From NCBI RefSeq assembly GCF_010993745.1, contig NZ_WOTN01000001.1:1987235-2051234 (forward strand): a DNA stretch of 64,000 nucleotides, in the 5' to 3' direction. A program made the translations under genes and the position numbers. The DNA is from Fodinicola acaciae. Its GTDB lineage: Bacteria > Actinomycetota > Actinomycetes > Mycobacteriales > HKI-0501. The notes beneath the pieces are model-generated. The model searched no databases, was not told the DNA's origin, and saw only the letters and a program-made list of their open reading frames with translations. Shown here piece after piece: positions 17,286 to 28,356 of this stretch. Each line of letters starts with the position of its first letter. Position 1 is the stretch's first letter.

Positions 17286-17998
17286 GCGCTGTCCCCACGA
17301 CCGCCGGCCAGACCGCCGTCCGCGCGGCGGTCTGGTCGGCGCTGGCCACCGTGCAGGATCCGGAGCTGGCCGAGCCGCTGACCGACCTCGGTTTCGTTTC
17401 ACGTTGCGAGGTCAGCGACGGCGTGGCCGTCGTAAGGCTGCGGCTGCCGACCTACTTCTGCGCGCCGAACTTCGCCTATCTGATGGTCGCCGACGCGTAC
17501 GACGCGGTCAGCGCCGTCCCCGGCGTGACGCACACGGACATACGGCTGGAGGACCATTTCGCCGCCGACGCGATCAACGGCGGCGTCGCCGCGCGCTCGG
17601 GTTTCGTTGCCAGCTTTGCCGGAGAGGCGGTCGACGAGCTCGACGACCTGCGCGCCGATTTCCTCCGCAAGGCCGTGCTGGCCGGCACCGACCGAGTGTG
17701 CCGCCAAATCGGCGCCGACGCGACGCGGCTGGCCCAGTTGACGCTCGCAGACGCGCCGGACACCGTCGAAACGCGGCGTCTGCGGGATCGCCGGCGCGAA
17801 CTTGGTTTGCCGGCCGCGGACACCGACGCGCTGATCATCGATCCGGCCGACGGCCGGGCCGTACCGGCCAACAAACTTCGGCGTCATCTGGGCGTCGCTC
17901 GGGTAACCCGGGTCAGTCAGGACGCCAACTCCGGGGTCTGCCGCGGCATGCTCGCGGCGCGCTATCCCGGGCTTGTCAGACAGGAGGACGCGGGATGA
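17282..17998 (+). CDS. DUF59 (MIP18/PaaD-like) protein with long C-terminal extension
   Basis: 238 aa. The first 100 residues fit the DUF59/MIP18 fold used in iron-sulfur or metal-centre assembly: SALATVQDPELAEPLTDLGFV, then LPTYFCAPNFAYLMVADAYDAV with the single conserved Cys. The remaining 130 residues (from about FVASFAGEAVDELDDL to SGVCRGMLAARYPG) are an extension I cannot assign. It is translationally coupled on both sides (ATGA overlaps). It may help mature the di-iron or Fe-S parts of the monooxygenase; this is inferred from family and context. Confidence 0.78.
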   Translation: MSAVPTTAGQTAVRAAVWSALATVQDPELAEPLTDLGFVSRCEVSDGVAVVRLRLPTYFCAPNFAYLMVADAYDAVSAVPGVTHTDIRLEDHFAADAINGGVAARSGFVASFAGEAVDELDDLRADFLRKAVLAGTDRVCRQIGADATRLAQLTLADAPDTVETRRLRDRRRELGLPAADTDALIIDPADGRAVPANKLRRHLGVARVTRVSQDANSGVCRGMLAARYPGLVRQEDAG

Positions 17999-19020
17999 AG
18001 GCCGTACGACTGCACAAATACCACCAGCAGCCAGTCGTGGAAGAAGTGCCGGAGCCGACCGCCAAAGGACCTTTCGACGTCGTCGTGAAAATCGGCGGCG
18101 CCGGCGTGTGCCGGACGGACCTGCACATCATCGAGGAGCAGTGGGCGGAAAAGTCCGGCGTGACGCTGCCGTACACGATCGGCCACGAAAACGCCGGCTG
18201 GGTCCACGAAATCGGCTCGGCCGTGACGAACGTCGCGGTCGGCGACACCGTCATCCTGCATCCGACACCGACCTGCGGGCTGTGCCACGCCTGTCGTGCC
18301 GGCAACGACATGCACTGCCTCAACGGCTCTTTTCCCGGCATCAACACCGATGGCGGCATGGCCGAGTTTCTGCTCACCTCGGCGCGTGCCTGCATCAAGC
18401 TGGATCCGGCCACCGGGCCGGAAGACGTGGCCGCGCTGGCCGATGCCGGCATCACCGCGTATCACGCCGTACGCAAAGCCGTGCCGTTGCTCTATCCCGG
18501 CACGACCTGCGTCGTCAACGGCGCCGGCGGCCTCGGCCACATCGGCATCCAGTCGCTGGCCGCGCTGACCGCGACGCGGATCGTCGTCGTCGACCGCAAT
18601 CCGGCCGCGTTGGCGTTGGCCGCCGAGCTTGGCGCGGACGAAACCGTTGCGGCGGACGGAAAACACGTCGACGCGGTGCTGGATCTGACCGACGGCCAGG
18701 GCGCCGAAGTGGTGCTGGACTTCGTCGCGGAGCAAGGCGCACAACAGGACGCATTCGCGATGACGCGACGCGACGGCTCGCATTACGTGATCGGCTATGG
18801 CAGCAACATCGACGTGCCGACCATCGACATCATCTCCACCGAACGCAGCATCGTCGGCAACCTGGTCGGCACGTACAACGACCTGGCCGAGCTGATGGTG
18901 CTCGCGCAGGCCGGCAAGGTCACCCTGCACACCAAGAAATATCCGCTCGACGCGGCGCTGGACGCGCTCGCCGACCTGGATGCCGGAAAGGTCCGCGGCC
19001 GGGCCATCCTGACGCCGTAA
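17995..19020 (+). CDS. Zinc-dependent alcohol dehydrogenase (MDR family)
   Basis: 341 aa. Catalytic zinc motif GVCRTDLH and GHENAGWV; structural zinc site CGLCHACRAGNDMHC with four cysteines; Rossmann GAGGLGHIGIQ; the Asp in VVVDRN after the second strand favours NAD over NADP. It should oxidise the alcohol made by PrmABCD (2-propanol or 1-propanol) to ketone or aldehyde. It overlaps the DUF59 gene by four bases and precedes the chaperonin gene by 45 bp, in the order found in other propane clusters. Confidence 0.9.
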   Translation: MKAVRLHKYHQQPVVEEVPEPTAKGPFDVVVKIGGAGVCRTDLHIIEEQWAEKSGVTLPYTIGHENAGWVHEIGSAVTNVAVGDTVILHPTPTCGLCHACRAGNDMHCLNGSFPGINTDGGMAEFLLTSARACIKLDPATGPEDVAALADAGITAYHAVRKAVPLLYPGTTCVVNGAGGLGHIGIQSLAALTATRIVVVDRNPAALALAAELGADETVAADGKHVDAVLDLTDGQGAEVVLDFVAEQGAQQDAFAMTRRDGSHYVIGYGSNIDVPTIDIISTERSIVGNLVGTYNDLAELMVLAQAGKVTLHTKKYPLDAALDALADLDAGKVRGRAILTP

Positions 19021-20757
<1,737 letters not shown>

Positions 20758-20787
20758 TTCTCGCACCCCGGTCTGGGAGGTTTTGCG

Positions 20788-22056
20788 ATGCTGGAGCGAG
20801 ATCCCGCGATCGCGGCGCCGACCTCCCGGACCGGTGCGCATCGGCGGACGACGCCTGGCGCCGGCGTTGTCGTTGGTCCGGCTTTCGTGGCGGCGGTCGC
20901 GTACATCGATCCCGGCAACTTCGCCACGAACATCACCGCCGGCGCGCAGTATGGCTATGCGCTGCTGTGGGTCATCCTGGTCGCCAACGTCATGGCGATG
21001 CTGATCCAGTATCTGTCCGCGAAACTCGGCGTCATCACCGGCCGCGACCTGGCCGAGATGTGCCGCGAGCGCCTGCCGCGGCCGGTGTCGTACGTCCTGT
21101 GGGTCCAGGCCGAGTTGGTCGCGATGGCAACGGATCTGGCCGAGTTCGTCGGCGCCGCGATCGGCCTGAACCTGCTTTTCGGCGTACCGATGCCGGTTTC
21201 CGGCCTGATCACCGCGGTCGTCGCTTTCGGCATCCTGGCGCTGGAACAGCGCGGTTATCGCAAGTTCGAGCTGGCGATCGCCGGCATGTTCGGCATCGTC
21301 TTCCTCGGTTTCGCGTACGACCTGGTCGCGGTCGGCGCCGACCCGGCCGGCGTCGCCGGTGGCCTGGTGCCGAGTTTCGGTGGCACGCAAGGCGTCCTGC
21401 TCGCCGTCGGCATCATCGGCGCGACCGTCATGCCACACGCGATCTATCTGCATTCGTCACTCACGAAGATCCGCGGCCGCGGCCAAGGCGAGGAACAACG
21501 GCGGTCGTTGCTGCGCAAACTGCGTCTCGACGTGATCGTCGCGCTCGGCACCGCCGGCCTGGTCAACGCGTCGATGCTGATCGTCGCGGCCTCGCTGCTG
21601 CATGGCCGTGGTCTCGGCGACGCGGATCCGATCCTGCTCACGCATGCCGACCTCGGCCACTACGTCGGCGGCGCCGCAGCCCTCGTATTCGCAGTCGCCT
21701 TGCTGTCGTCGGGACTGTCGTCATCCAGCGTCGGCACGTACGCCGGGCAGGTCGTCATGCGCGGCTTCATCCAACGCAACATGCCGCTGTTTTTCCGCCG
21801 CAGCCTCACGATGCTGCCAGCGCTGGTCGTGCTGGCGCTGGGCCTGCCGCCGACCGACAGCCTGGTGATCTCGCAGGTCGTGCTGTCCTTCGGCATCCCG
21901 TTCGCGTTGATTCCACTGGTGTTGCTGACCAGAAGCCGCGAGGTGATGGGGCCGTTCACCAACCGGCGGATCACGACGGTTTTGGCGAGCTGCTGTGCTG
22001 CGGTGATCATCGCGCTGAACGCATACCTGCTGATCGGCACGTTCGCGGGAAGCTGA
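20788..22056 (+). CDS. mntH: Nramp-family divalent metal transporter
   Basis: 422 aa, about 11 TM helices. The substrate-binding motif DPGN in TM1 (D41-N44) and the MPH motif in TM6 (M215-H217) are intact, the pair that binds Mn2+/Fe2+ in Nramp proteins. GGGAGG lies upstream, and the gene starts only 30 bp after groEL on the same strand, so it may be the last gene of the propane operon. Import of iron for the di-iron hydroxylase is an attractive reading, but Mn2+ is equally possible for this family. Confidence 0.88.
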   Translation: MLERDPAIAAPTSRTGAHRRTTPGAGVVVGPAFVAAVAYIDPGNFATNITAGAQYGYALLWVILVANVMAMLIQYLSAKLGVITGRDLAEMCRERLPRPVSYVLWVQAELVAMATDLAEFVGAAIGLNLLFGVPMPVSGLITAVVAFGILALEQRGYRKFELAIAGMFGIVFLGFAYDLVAVGADPAGVAGGLVPSFGGTQGVLLAVGIIGATVMPHAIYLHSSLTKIRGRGQGEEQRRSLLRKLRLDVIVALGTAGLVNASMLIVAASLLHGRGLGDADPILLTHADLGHYVGGAAALVFAVALLSSGLSSSSVGTYAGQVVMRGFIQRNMPLFFRRSLTMLPALVVLALGLPPTDSLVISQVVLSFGIPFALIPLVLLTRSREVMGPFTNRRITTVLASCCAAVIIALNAYLLIGTFAGS

Positions 22057-22062
22057 CATCAG

Positions 22063-22239
22063 TTCACAGCGACCTCCATCGACAATTGCGTGCTGCTCTG
22101 CGAGGCTCACCATCGCGGGATTCACTATGGTGACCGGCAAGTCCGCATGGTCGACGGCATCCCGGAGTTCATTCCACCGCCGTATGTGGATGTCGAGCAA
22201 AAGCCGCGACGAAATACCTACCACCTGTTCAAGCTTTGA
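22063..22239 (+). pseudogene. 3' remnant of a DUF222/HNH endonuclease gene
   Basis: The frame starting near 22063 reads FTATSIDNCVLLCEAHHR, then GIHYGDRQVRMVDGIPEF, IPPPYV and PRRNTYH, stopping at 22237-22239. This is the last half of the HNH motif plus the conserved tail of 13E12-type proteins. No DUF222 N-terminal part is present, and the frame begins immediately after the Nramp stop. It overlaps the 3' end of the opposite amidohydrolase by 11 bp. It is a clear gene fragment, independent of the broken copy at 2-3 kb. Confidence 0.7.
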
Positions 22240-23389
22240 ACACCGTGACACCGCGTACGTAGACGGCCTTGATGCGATGCAGAGCCGACAGGTCATCGAG
22301 CGGATTGCCTTCCACCGCAAGGATGTCCGCGTCGAAACCCGGCGCGATCCGACCTTTCCTATCAGCCAGGCCACACGCGGCCGCGCCGTCGACCGTAGCG
22401 ATCCGCAGTGCCTCACACGGTGTCATGCCGAGCGTGGTCAGCTGGCCAACGCCCCAGCGCAGCACGTCAGGTGGTTTCACCGGACCGATGCCGGCGTCCG
22501 TGCCGGCCAGCACCTTCGCGCCGCCCTCGTACATCCGGCGCATGTTCCGCGAAAACAGTGGCATCCGGCTCGCGATAGCCGGTGGCGGCGACACGCCGGG
22601 AATCGGCCGGATGCCGGCGGTCAGGCCGATGAACGCCTCGCGCGACACGATTTCCTTCAGGACATCGTCCGGTACGGGGTCGACGCTGTCGGCGGTCATG
22701 AAACTGGCATGTTCGAGGCCGTCGACGCCGGCGGCGAGCGCGTCCCGGATCGCCTGCTCGCCGTGCGCGTGCGCGGTCACCGGCAGGCCGTGCCGATGTG
22801 CTTCATCGACAGCGGTTCGCAGCTCCTGCAGGCCAAACTGCGACGCCGTCGGCTCGCTGCCGGCGGTGAGGTTTCCGCCGCTCGCCATGATTTTGATGAC
22901 GTCGACACCGCGCGACACGTGCTCGCGTACGGCGGCACGTACGTCGGTCGTCTCACCGCCGAGAAAATGGCAGTGCCCGCCGGGTGACGTGATCGGCGGC
23001 CCGGCGGCGACGATCGTCGGCAGCGACGAGTCGTACGGTGCCGCGTCGCGCAGGCCGAGGCTGAGAAAGCCGCGGTCGCCGAGATCGCGTACGGTCGTGA
23101 CGCCACCGCGGACGGCAGCACGCGCCGCGGCCGCCATCGCCGCGAAAACCGCCGCGTCGTCACGTTCGGCGAGTCGGCCGACCGGATCGTCGCTGGCATC
23201 GAAGGCGAGGTGGACGTGGCTGTCGACCAGACCCGGCACCAGCGTCAGCCTGGGCAGCTCCACCACCTCGGCCGCGTCCGGCATCTCCCCCAGCGCGACG
23301 ATTTTGCCGTCCTGGATGACAACCCGGGGGTCGGCGATCAGGCGGGTGCCGTCGAACATCGCCGCGGCTCGTAACACGGTGACTGTCAT
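22229..23389 (-). CDS. Amidohydrolase (imidazolonepropionase-like / prolidase-type)
   Basis: 386 aa. The opening GTRLIADPRVVIQDGKIVALG and LVPGLVDSHVHLAFD give the HxH metal pair. KIMASGGN carries the Lys position (probably carboxylated), and VTAHAHGE, GLEHASF and VLAGTDAG supply the remaining His and Asp ligands. The C-terminal beta-sandwich ends with GRIAPGFDADILAVEGNPLDD. It is a complete binuclear-zinc-type hydrolase of unknown substrate; relatives act on Xaa-Pro peptides or organophosphates. Stand-alone gene, convergent to the HNH remnant. Confidence 0.83.
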   Translation of the reverse strand: MTVTVLRAAAMFDGTRLIADPRVVIQDGKIVALGEMPDAAEVVELPRLTLVPGLVDSHVHLAFDASDDPVGRLAERDDAAVFAAMAAAARAAVRGGVTTVRDLGDRGFLSLGLRDAAPYDSSLPTIVAAGPPITSPGGHCHFLGGETTDVRAAVREHVSRGVDVIKIMASGGNLTAGSEPTASQFGLQELRTAVDEAHRHGLPVTAHAHGEQAIRDALAAGVDGLEHASFMTADSVDPVPDDVLKEIVSREAFIGLTAGIRPIPGVSPPPAIASRMPLFSRNMRRMYEGGAKVLAGTDAGIGPVKPPDVLRWGVGQLTTLGMTPCEALRIATVDGAAACGLADRKGRIAPGFDADILAVEGNPLDDLSALHRIKAVYVRGVTVFKA

Positions 23390-23432
23390 GCGACCAGGAT
23401 CGTCGCCACCTGCCGCTCACACGTCCGTGCTA

Positions 23433-26147
23433 CTACGGAGACTCGGTACGCATCCGCTCCGCGGCCACCCACGCCGCTATCTGCGTCCGGTTGGCGAAGT
23501 CCAGCCTGGTCAGGATGTGGTTGACGTGCGTCTCCACGGTGCGCTCGCTCAGCTGCAACACGGCCGCGATCTCGCGGTTCATCAGGCCCTGCGCGACCAG
23601 ACCGGCGATCTCGTACTGGCGGCGGCTCAGCGGCCCGGACCGCCGGCCACCGAGCGTGCCGACGAGTGCTCGCGCCCGCGCGAAAAGTGGCGCCATGCCG
23701 ATCCGCTCGGCCTGCGCCGCGGCCGTCGCGGCGAGCGCGGCGGCCTCCTCGCGATCGCCGGCGCGCTTGCGCCGGCTCAGCGCGACGGCGAGCCAGTACG
23801 TCGACAGAGCAAGGTAGAGCGGCATGCCGACGCGGTCGTGGATCTCCACCGTCTTCCGCAGCTCACGGATGGCATCGTCGTATCGTCCGCAGGTCACCGA
23901 CGTCATGCCGAGATAGAGCCGGACCGATCCGAGGATTGCCACCATTCCGGCGCCGCTGCAGGAAAACAGGTCCGCGTGCGGCAGCAGCAGCCGATGCACC
24001 TCCGCCGCCGTCTCACGGTCGTCGAACTCGACCGCCAGCTCGGCCATGCCGGTCAGCGACACCAGCCGTACGAACGGTGGCGAGTCGCCTGGCACCGGCA
24101 GAGTTTTGTAAATCCGGTGCGCCTTCTCGCGGTTGCCAGCGGCGAGCGTCCAGACCGCCTCCAACGCGCGCATCGACACGATCGCGACGGTCTTGGCGTA
24201 TTTTTCGATGACATCGTCAGGAAAAATACTGGCATCACCGGTCTGCGTGCGCAGGCCGAGCAGGAATCCCTGCGACGGAAAGACCGCGCCGTCGTGGCCG
24301 GCCCGCCGCGCCAGCGACTCCGCCTCCAGACCAAGCATTCGAGCCTCGGCGAGGCGGCCACGCGCGTGCGCCATCGCCGCATGACAGCGTACGGCATGCC
24401 AGCGACGCAGCGGCGAACGCAGCCGCTCGGCTATCTCGGCGATCAGCGGCAACTCCGCCTCAGCCTCGTCCAGCCGACCGAGTTGCGCGTACGCGTCGAA
24501 GCGCCACAATCGGCCCCACAGAAGGCAATCGTCGTCTTCGAGCGCGAGCATGCGGTCGCCCAGTGCGAGCCGCTCGGTCACGCGATCCGGTCCGCTGCAA
24601 GCAAACTGCCGCGCGCGCAACGCCTCCGCGAGCGCACGCCGATCGCCGACTCGCTCGGCCATTTCCAGCGCTGCGGCGGATTGCGACTCGGCGTCGGCCA
24701 GCGACCGCCACGAATCGTTGACCAGCCGCTGCGCCATCAGCCGTACGCGCAGCGCGCTGTCCCCCGCCGGCTGCGCGGCGAGCGCGTCCTCGCAGAGCTG
24801 CCGGCCGGTGTCGGCCCAGGCGAAGTCGGTCACGCCTTCCATGCTGAGCGATGCCTCGGCGAGGATGTCGGCGTTGGCTTCCGCATGACCGATGTCGGCG
24901 GCCGCACACACCGACTGTCGGGCGCCGACAACATCGTATGACCTGACCTGCGCTTTGGCTTGCGCCAACAACAACTCCGCGCGACGACGCGGCGGCAGGC
25001 CACCGACGGCCAAGGCACGGCCGTAAAGTGACGCGGCCTCTTCCCAGGCCAGCTGCGCCATCGCCGCGTCTGCGGCACGCTCGGTCCACTCGATCGCCAG
25101 GCCGGGATCGCCAGCCGGCAAGGATTCCAGGAGATGAAAGGAAATCTGTGCGACTCTCGCGTCCGCGTCGTCGCGACCGCGCAGATAGTCGGCCATCCGC
25201 TGGTGCAGCGTGAGCCGCCGGACCGTCGGCACGTCGAGCCGCGCCGACTCGCGGATCAGATCGTGTGCGAACCGCGTTCCGGCGACGATGCCAGCACTCG
25301 ATGCCTCATCGATGGCCTCGACGACGTCGACGATCGGTGTCGCCGTCGCCTCCGCGAGCGACGTGGCGTCGATTTCCGTGGCGAGCACCGCGGCGCTGGC
25401 GACCACCGCCTGACAGGCCGGCGACAGCCGCCGCAGCCGGCCACGGATGGCATCGCGTACGCGCTCCGGCAGCTCGTCCCCACCACCGGACAGCGTGAGA
25501 AATCGGCCGAGCTCGCCAACGAAGAAAGGATTTCCCTGCGTACGCCGGCAGATCGCGGCCGCGACGCTCTCCGGCACCGGCCAGCCGGTCACGCCGGCCA
25601 ACTGCGCCGCGACCTCCGGCTCGCTGAGTCCGCTCAACCTGAGCCGCGTGACCGGCTCCTCACCGGCCAACGCGGCCAGACCGGCGCGCAGATCGTCGCC
25701 GGTTTCGGTGTGCCGGAACGTAGCGACGACCAGCAGCCGCGCCGACGCCATCGACCTGGCCAGGTGGACGAGCAGATGGATCGACGCCGGATCGGCCCAC
25801 TGGATGTCGTCCAACACCACCAGCAGGCCGTGTCTTTCCGCCTTTTTCAGGAAAAGATCGGTGACCGCCTCGAAGAGCTGGAACCGGTCGGTCTCGTCCG
25901 GCCAGGCGTCCTTGGCGAGCAGCTGGCGAAACAACCAGTGCGGCGGACTGCCTTCCTCCTCGATGGCGCGGGCCCAAAGGCACGGAATGCCGGCCTCGGC
26001 GCGCAGCTCCGCCGCCAACCGGGTCTTGCCGACACCGGGCTCGCCGGCGACCAACACGACCTGACCGGCGCCGTCGAGCGCGGCCGCCAACCGGTCGTCG
26101 AGCAACCGCCGCTCGGCGACCCGGCCGACGAACTCCGTTCCGGTCAT
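23433..26147 (-). CDS. LAL-type LuxR-family regulator (AAA ATPase + TPR + HTH)
   Basis: 904 aa. An N-terminal AAA/NTPase has Walker A GEPGVGKTR (near residue 35) and Walker B LLVVLDDIQWAD. A long alpha-helical repeat region follows. The C-terminal LuxR HTH reads LSRRQYEIAGLVAQGLMNREIAAVLQLSERTVETHVNHIL. LALs switch catabolic or secondary-metabolite genes in response to small ligands. The start at 26147 faces the phosphotransferase gene across about 100 bp. Target unknown; the adjacent amidohydrolase on the same strand, 43 bp downstream, is the best guess. Confidence 0.87.
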   Translation of the reverse strand: MTGTEFVGRVAERRLLDDRLAAALDGAGQVVLVAGEPGVGKTRLAAELRAEAGIPCLWARAIEEEGSPPHWLFRQLLAKDAWPDETDRFQLFEAVTDLFLKKAERHGLLVVLDDIQWADPASIHLLVHLARSMASARLLVVATFRHTETGDDLRAGLAALAGEEPVTRLRLSGLSEPEVAAQLAGVTGWPVPESVAAAICRRTQGNPFFVGELGRFLTLSGGGDELPERVRDAIRGRLRRLSPACQAVVASAAVLATEIDATSLAEATATPIVDVVEAIDEASSAGIVAGTRFAHDLIRESARLDVPTVRRLTLHQRMADYLRGRDDADARVAQISFHLLESLPAGDPGLAIEWTERAADAAMAQLAWEEAASLYGRALAVGGLPPRRRAELLLAQAKAQVRSYDVVGARQSVCAAADIGHAEANADILAEASLSMEGVTDFAWADTGRQLCEDALAAQPAGDSALRVRLMAQRLVNDSWRSLADAESQSAAALEMAERVGDRRALAEALRARQFACSGPDRVTERLALGDRMLALEDDDCLLWGRLWRFDAYAQLGRLDEAEAELPLIAEIAERLRSPLRRWHAVRCHAAMAHARGRLAEARMLGLEAESLARRAGHDGAVFPSQGFLLGLRTQTGDASIFPDDVIEKYAKTVAIVSMRALEAVWTLAAGNREKAHRIYKTLPVPGDSPPFVRLVSLTGMAELAVEFDDRETAAEVHRLLLPHADLFSCSGAGMVAILGSVRLYLGMTSVTCGRYDDAIRELRKTVEIHDRVGMPLYLALSTYWLAVALSRRKRAGDREEAAALAATAAAQAERIGMAPLFARARALVGTLGGRRSGPLSRRQYEIAGLVAQGLMNREIAAVLQLSERTVETHVNHILTRLDFANRTQIAAWVAAERMRTESP

Positions 26148-26252
26148 CGCCGGTCAGCCTACCCTGACGCGGTGCACCGATCTCCGCACTGCCATCGGCC
26201 TGCCAGGCCGGAGAAAATCGGTTGCGTCGCTCGCGACAATGTCCGGGTGGAC

Positions 26253-27116
26253 ATGCCGGCGGCCGAGGTCGATATCGACGAAAATCTGGTGGCGAAGCTG
26301 ATCGAGGCGCAGTGTCCGGAGCTGTCCGATCCGTTGCGGCTCACCGCCAACGGTTGGGACAACGCGATCTACCGGCTCGGCGACGACCTGTGCGTACGGT
26401 TGCCGAGGCGGCAGGTCGCCGTGCAACTGGTGGTCAACGAGCAACGTTGGTTGCCGGAGTTTGCCAGCCGCATACGCACCCCGATCCCGGTGCCTGTCCA
26501 CAGTGGACGGCCAACCGCGGGCTATCCGTGGCCGTGGAGCGTGCTGCCGTGGCGTGCCGGCACGGTCGCGTCCGAGCTGCCAGCCGCCGAGCGGGCCAGC
26601 GCCGCCGCCGGTCTCGCCGCGTTCATGACCGAGCTGCACGTGCCGGCGCCGCCGGACGCGCCACCGAATCCGGCTCGCGGCGTGCCATTGGCCAACCGGG
26701 CCGTCGATGTCGAGGAACGGCTTGCCAGCGGCAAAATCGCCGGCTCCGAGCGGCTGCGTACGCTATGGCGGCAACTCCTCGCGACACCACGGTGGGACGG
26801 CCCGCCGCTGTGGCTGCACGGCGATCCGCACCCGGCAAACCTGTTGCTGAGCAACGGAAAGCTCGCCGCCGTACTCGACTTCGGAGACCTGACCGGCGGC
26901 GACCCAGCGACCGACCTCGCCGCCGGGTGGATGGTTTTCGACGCACCAGCACGGAAAGTCTTCCGCGCGGCAGTGGAGGTGGACACCGACACCTGGCTGC
27001 GCGCCAAAGCGTGGGCCATCGTGATCGGTACGGCCGTCGCCGTGCACTCCGACGACAGCCCGCGGATGGCCGCGATCGGCCGGCACGTCCTTGAGCAGGT
27101 CCTACTGGACGACTGA
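26253..27116 (+). CDS. Aminoglycoside phosphotransferase-family kinase
   Basis: 287 aa. APH/choline-kinase fold: N-lobe NAIYRLGDDLCVRLPRR (Lys/Arg ATP contact), Brenner motif LWLHGDPHPANLLL with catalytic Asp and Asn, and DFGDLTGGDPATDLA for the metal site. Such chromosomal homologues phosphorylate diverse small hydroxyl substrates; antibiotic resistance cannot be assumed. ATG 26253 is chosen; GTG 26247 two codons earlier is equally open. A far longer open frame upstream (to 25134) is antisense to the LAL gene and is not part of this protein. Convergent to the MFS gene, overlapping by 15 bp. Confidence 0.82.
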   Translation: MPAAEVDIDENLVAKLIEAQCPELSDPLRLTANGWDNAIYRLGDDLCVRLPRRQVAVQLVVNEQRWLPEFASRIRTPIPVPVHSGRPTAGYPWPWSVLPWRAGTVASELPAAERASAAAGLAAFMTELHVPAPPDAPPNPARGVPLANRAVDVEERLASGKIAGSERLRTLWRQLLATPRWDGPPLWLHGDPHPANLLLSNGKLAAVLDFGDLTGGDPATDLAAGWMVFDAPARKVFRAAVEVDTDTWLRAKAWAIVIGTAVAVHSDDSPRMAAIGRHVLEQVLLDD

Positions 27117-28346
27117 CGGCTCAAGCGTTTCGCCGTCCAGCGCACCGAGCCGCTCCTCGATGTCGGTCTCCTCGCCGACCTGCGCACGGCGCAGCAGGTT
27201 GTGCGCGGTCGCCAGCACGACGATCGCGGCGACGACGGCACCGGCGGCGATCGCGAACGGCAGGTGGTCGCCGTATGCTCCGGCGAGTTTTCCAGCGGCG
27301 TAAGGCGCGATGCCGCCGCCGATGAACCGGATGAAGCTGTAGGCTGCGGACGCGACCGGCCGTGGCACCGGCGCGACGCTCATCACCGTCTCGGTCACCA
27401 GGGTGTTGTTCATGCCGATGAACGCACCGCTCAGGATCACGCAGACGATCAGCACCGGCGGCTTGGCCGTCCAGATCGCGATCGCCGCCATGTCCAGCGC
27501 CATCAGGAAAAGCGTGACGTACAAAGCCGCCGCGGTGCCGATCAGCCGCTGCGCCCACGGTGCCACGAAAACCGAGAACACCGCGACCAGCACACCCCAG
27601 CCGAAGAACACCAGACCGAGTCCGTGCACCGAGATCTTCATCGGATACGGCGCATAGCCGAGCAGCGTGAAGAAAGCCCAGTTGTAGAGCAAAGCCGTGA
27701 CACCGACGGTCAACAGACCGCGATGCCGCAACGCCTTCAGCGGATCCAGGATCGACGTACGCTGCGCCGGTTTCGGCGTCGGAGCAAGCAAAGTGACGAT
27801 CAGCACAAGAGCGATCGCCATCAGCACGGCGACGCCGAAAAACGGACCGCGCCAGCTGAAACCGCCGAGGAATCCACCGACCAGCGGACCGAGCGCGATG
27901 CCGAGGCCGAGCGCGGCCTCGTACAGGATGATCGCGCCGGCGAAACCACCGCTCGCCGCGCCGACGATGACCGCCAGCGAGGTGGCGATGAACAGCGCGT
28001 TGCCAAGGCCCCAGCCGGCGCGGAACCCGATGATCTGGTCGACACCGCCGGAAAATCCGGCCAGCGCACTGAAGACGACGATCAGCACCAGCCCGGCCAG
28101 CAGCGTACGCTTGGCGCCGATCCGCGAGGACACCCAGCCGGTCACCAGCATGGCGACCGCGGTGACCAGCAGATAGCTGGTGAACAGCAGCGAAATCTGC
28201 GCCGGGTCGGCGTGCAGCTGCGCGGACATCGTCGGCAGGATCGGATCGACCAGCCCGATCCCCATGAACGACACCACGCAGGCGAAGGCGACCGCCCACA
28301 CCGACTTGGGTTGCCGCAGGATGCTGCCGTTTTCGTTGTCGTGCAC
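27102..28346 (-). CDS. MFS drug-type transporter
   Basis: 414 aa, 12 predicted helices. The MFS loop signature is GWVSSRIGAKRTLLAGL after TM2, and motif C-like ALGLGIALGPLVGGFLG in TM5 is typical of drug/H+ antiporters. The opening VSFMGIGLVDPILPTMSAQL is characteristic of Bcr/EmrB-like exporters. It lies 10 bp after the MarR gene on the same strand, so the regulator most likely represses this exporter, induced by its substrate. Confidence 0.87.
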   Translation of the reverse strand: MHDNENGSILRQPKSVWAVAFACVVSFMGIGLVDPILPTMSAQLHADPAQISLLFTSYLLVTAVAMLVTGWVSSRIGAKRTLLAGLVLIVVFSALAGFSGGVDQIIGFRAGWGLGNALFIATSLAVIVGAASGGFAGAIILYEAALGLGIALGPLVGGFLGGFSWRGPFFGVAVLMAIALVLIVTLLAPTPKPAQRTSILDPLKALRHRGLLTVGVTALLYNWAFFTLLGYAPYPMKISVHGLGLVFFGWGVLVAVFSVFVAPWAQRLIGTAAALYVTLFLMALDMAAIAIWTAKPPVLIVCVILSGAFIGMNNTLVTETVMSVAPVPRPVASAAYSFIRFIGGGIAPYAAGKLAGAYGDHLPFAIAAGAVVAAIVVLATAHNLLRRAQVGEETDIEERLGALDGETLEPSVVQ

Positions 28347-28356
28347 CGTTTTCCTC

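Noticed and set aside
22269..24941. 890-codon open frame on the + strand
   Set aside because: It is the antisense of the amidohydrolase and LAL genes; composition typical of GC-rich shadow frames.
26253..27116. Aminoglycoside resistance gene
   Set aside because: The fold is APH-like, but this superfamily is broad in actinomycetes and no resistance-specific residues were recognised.
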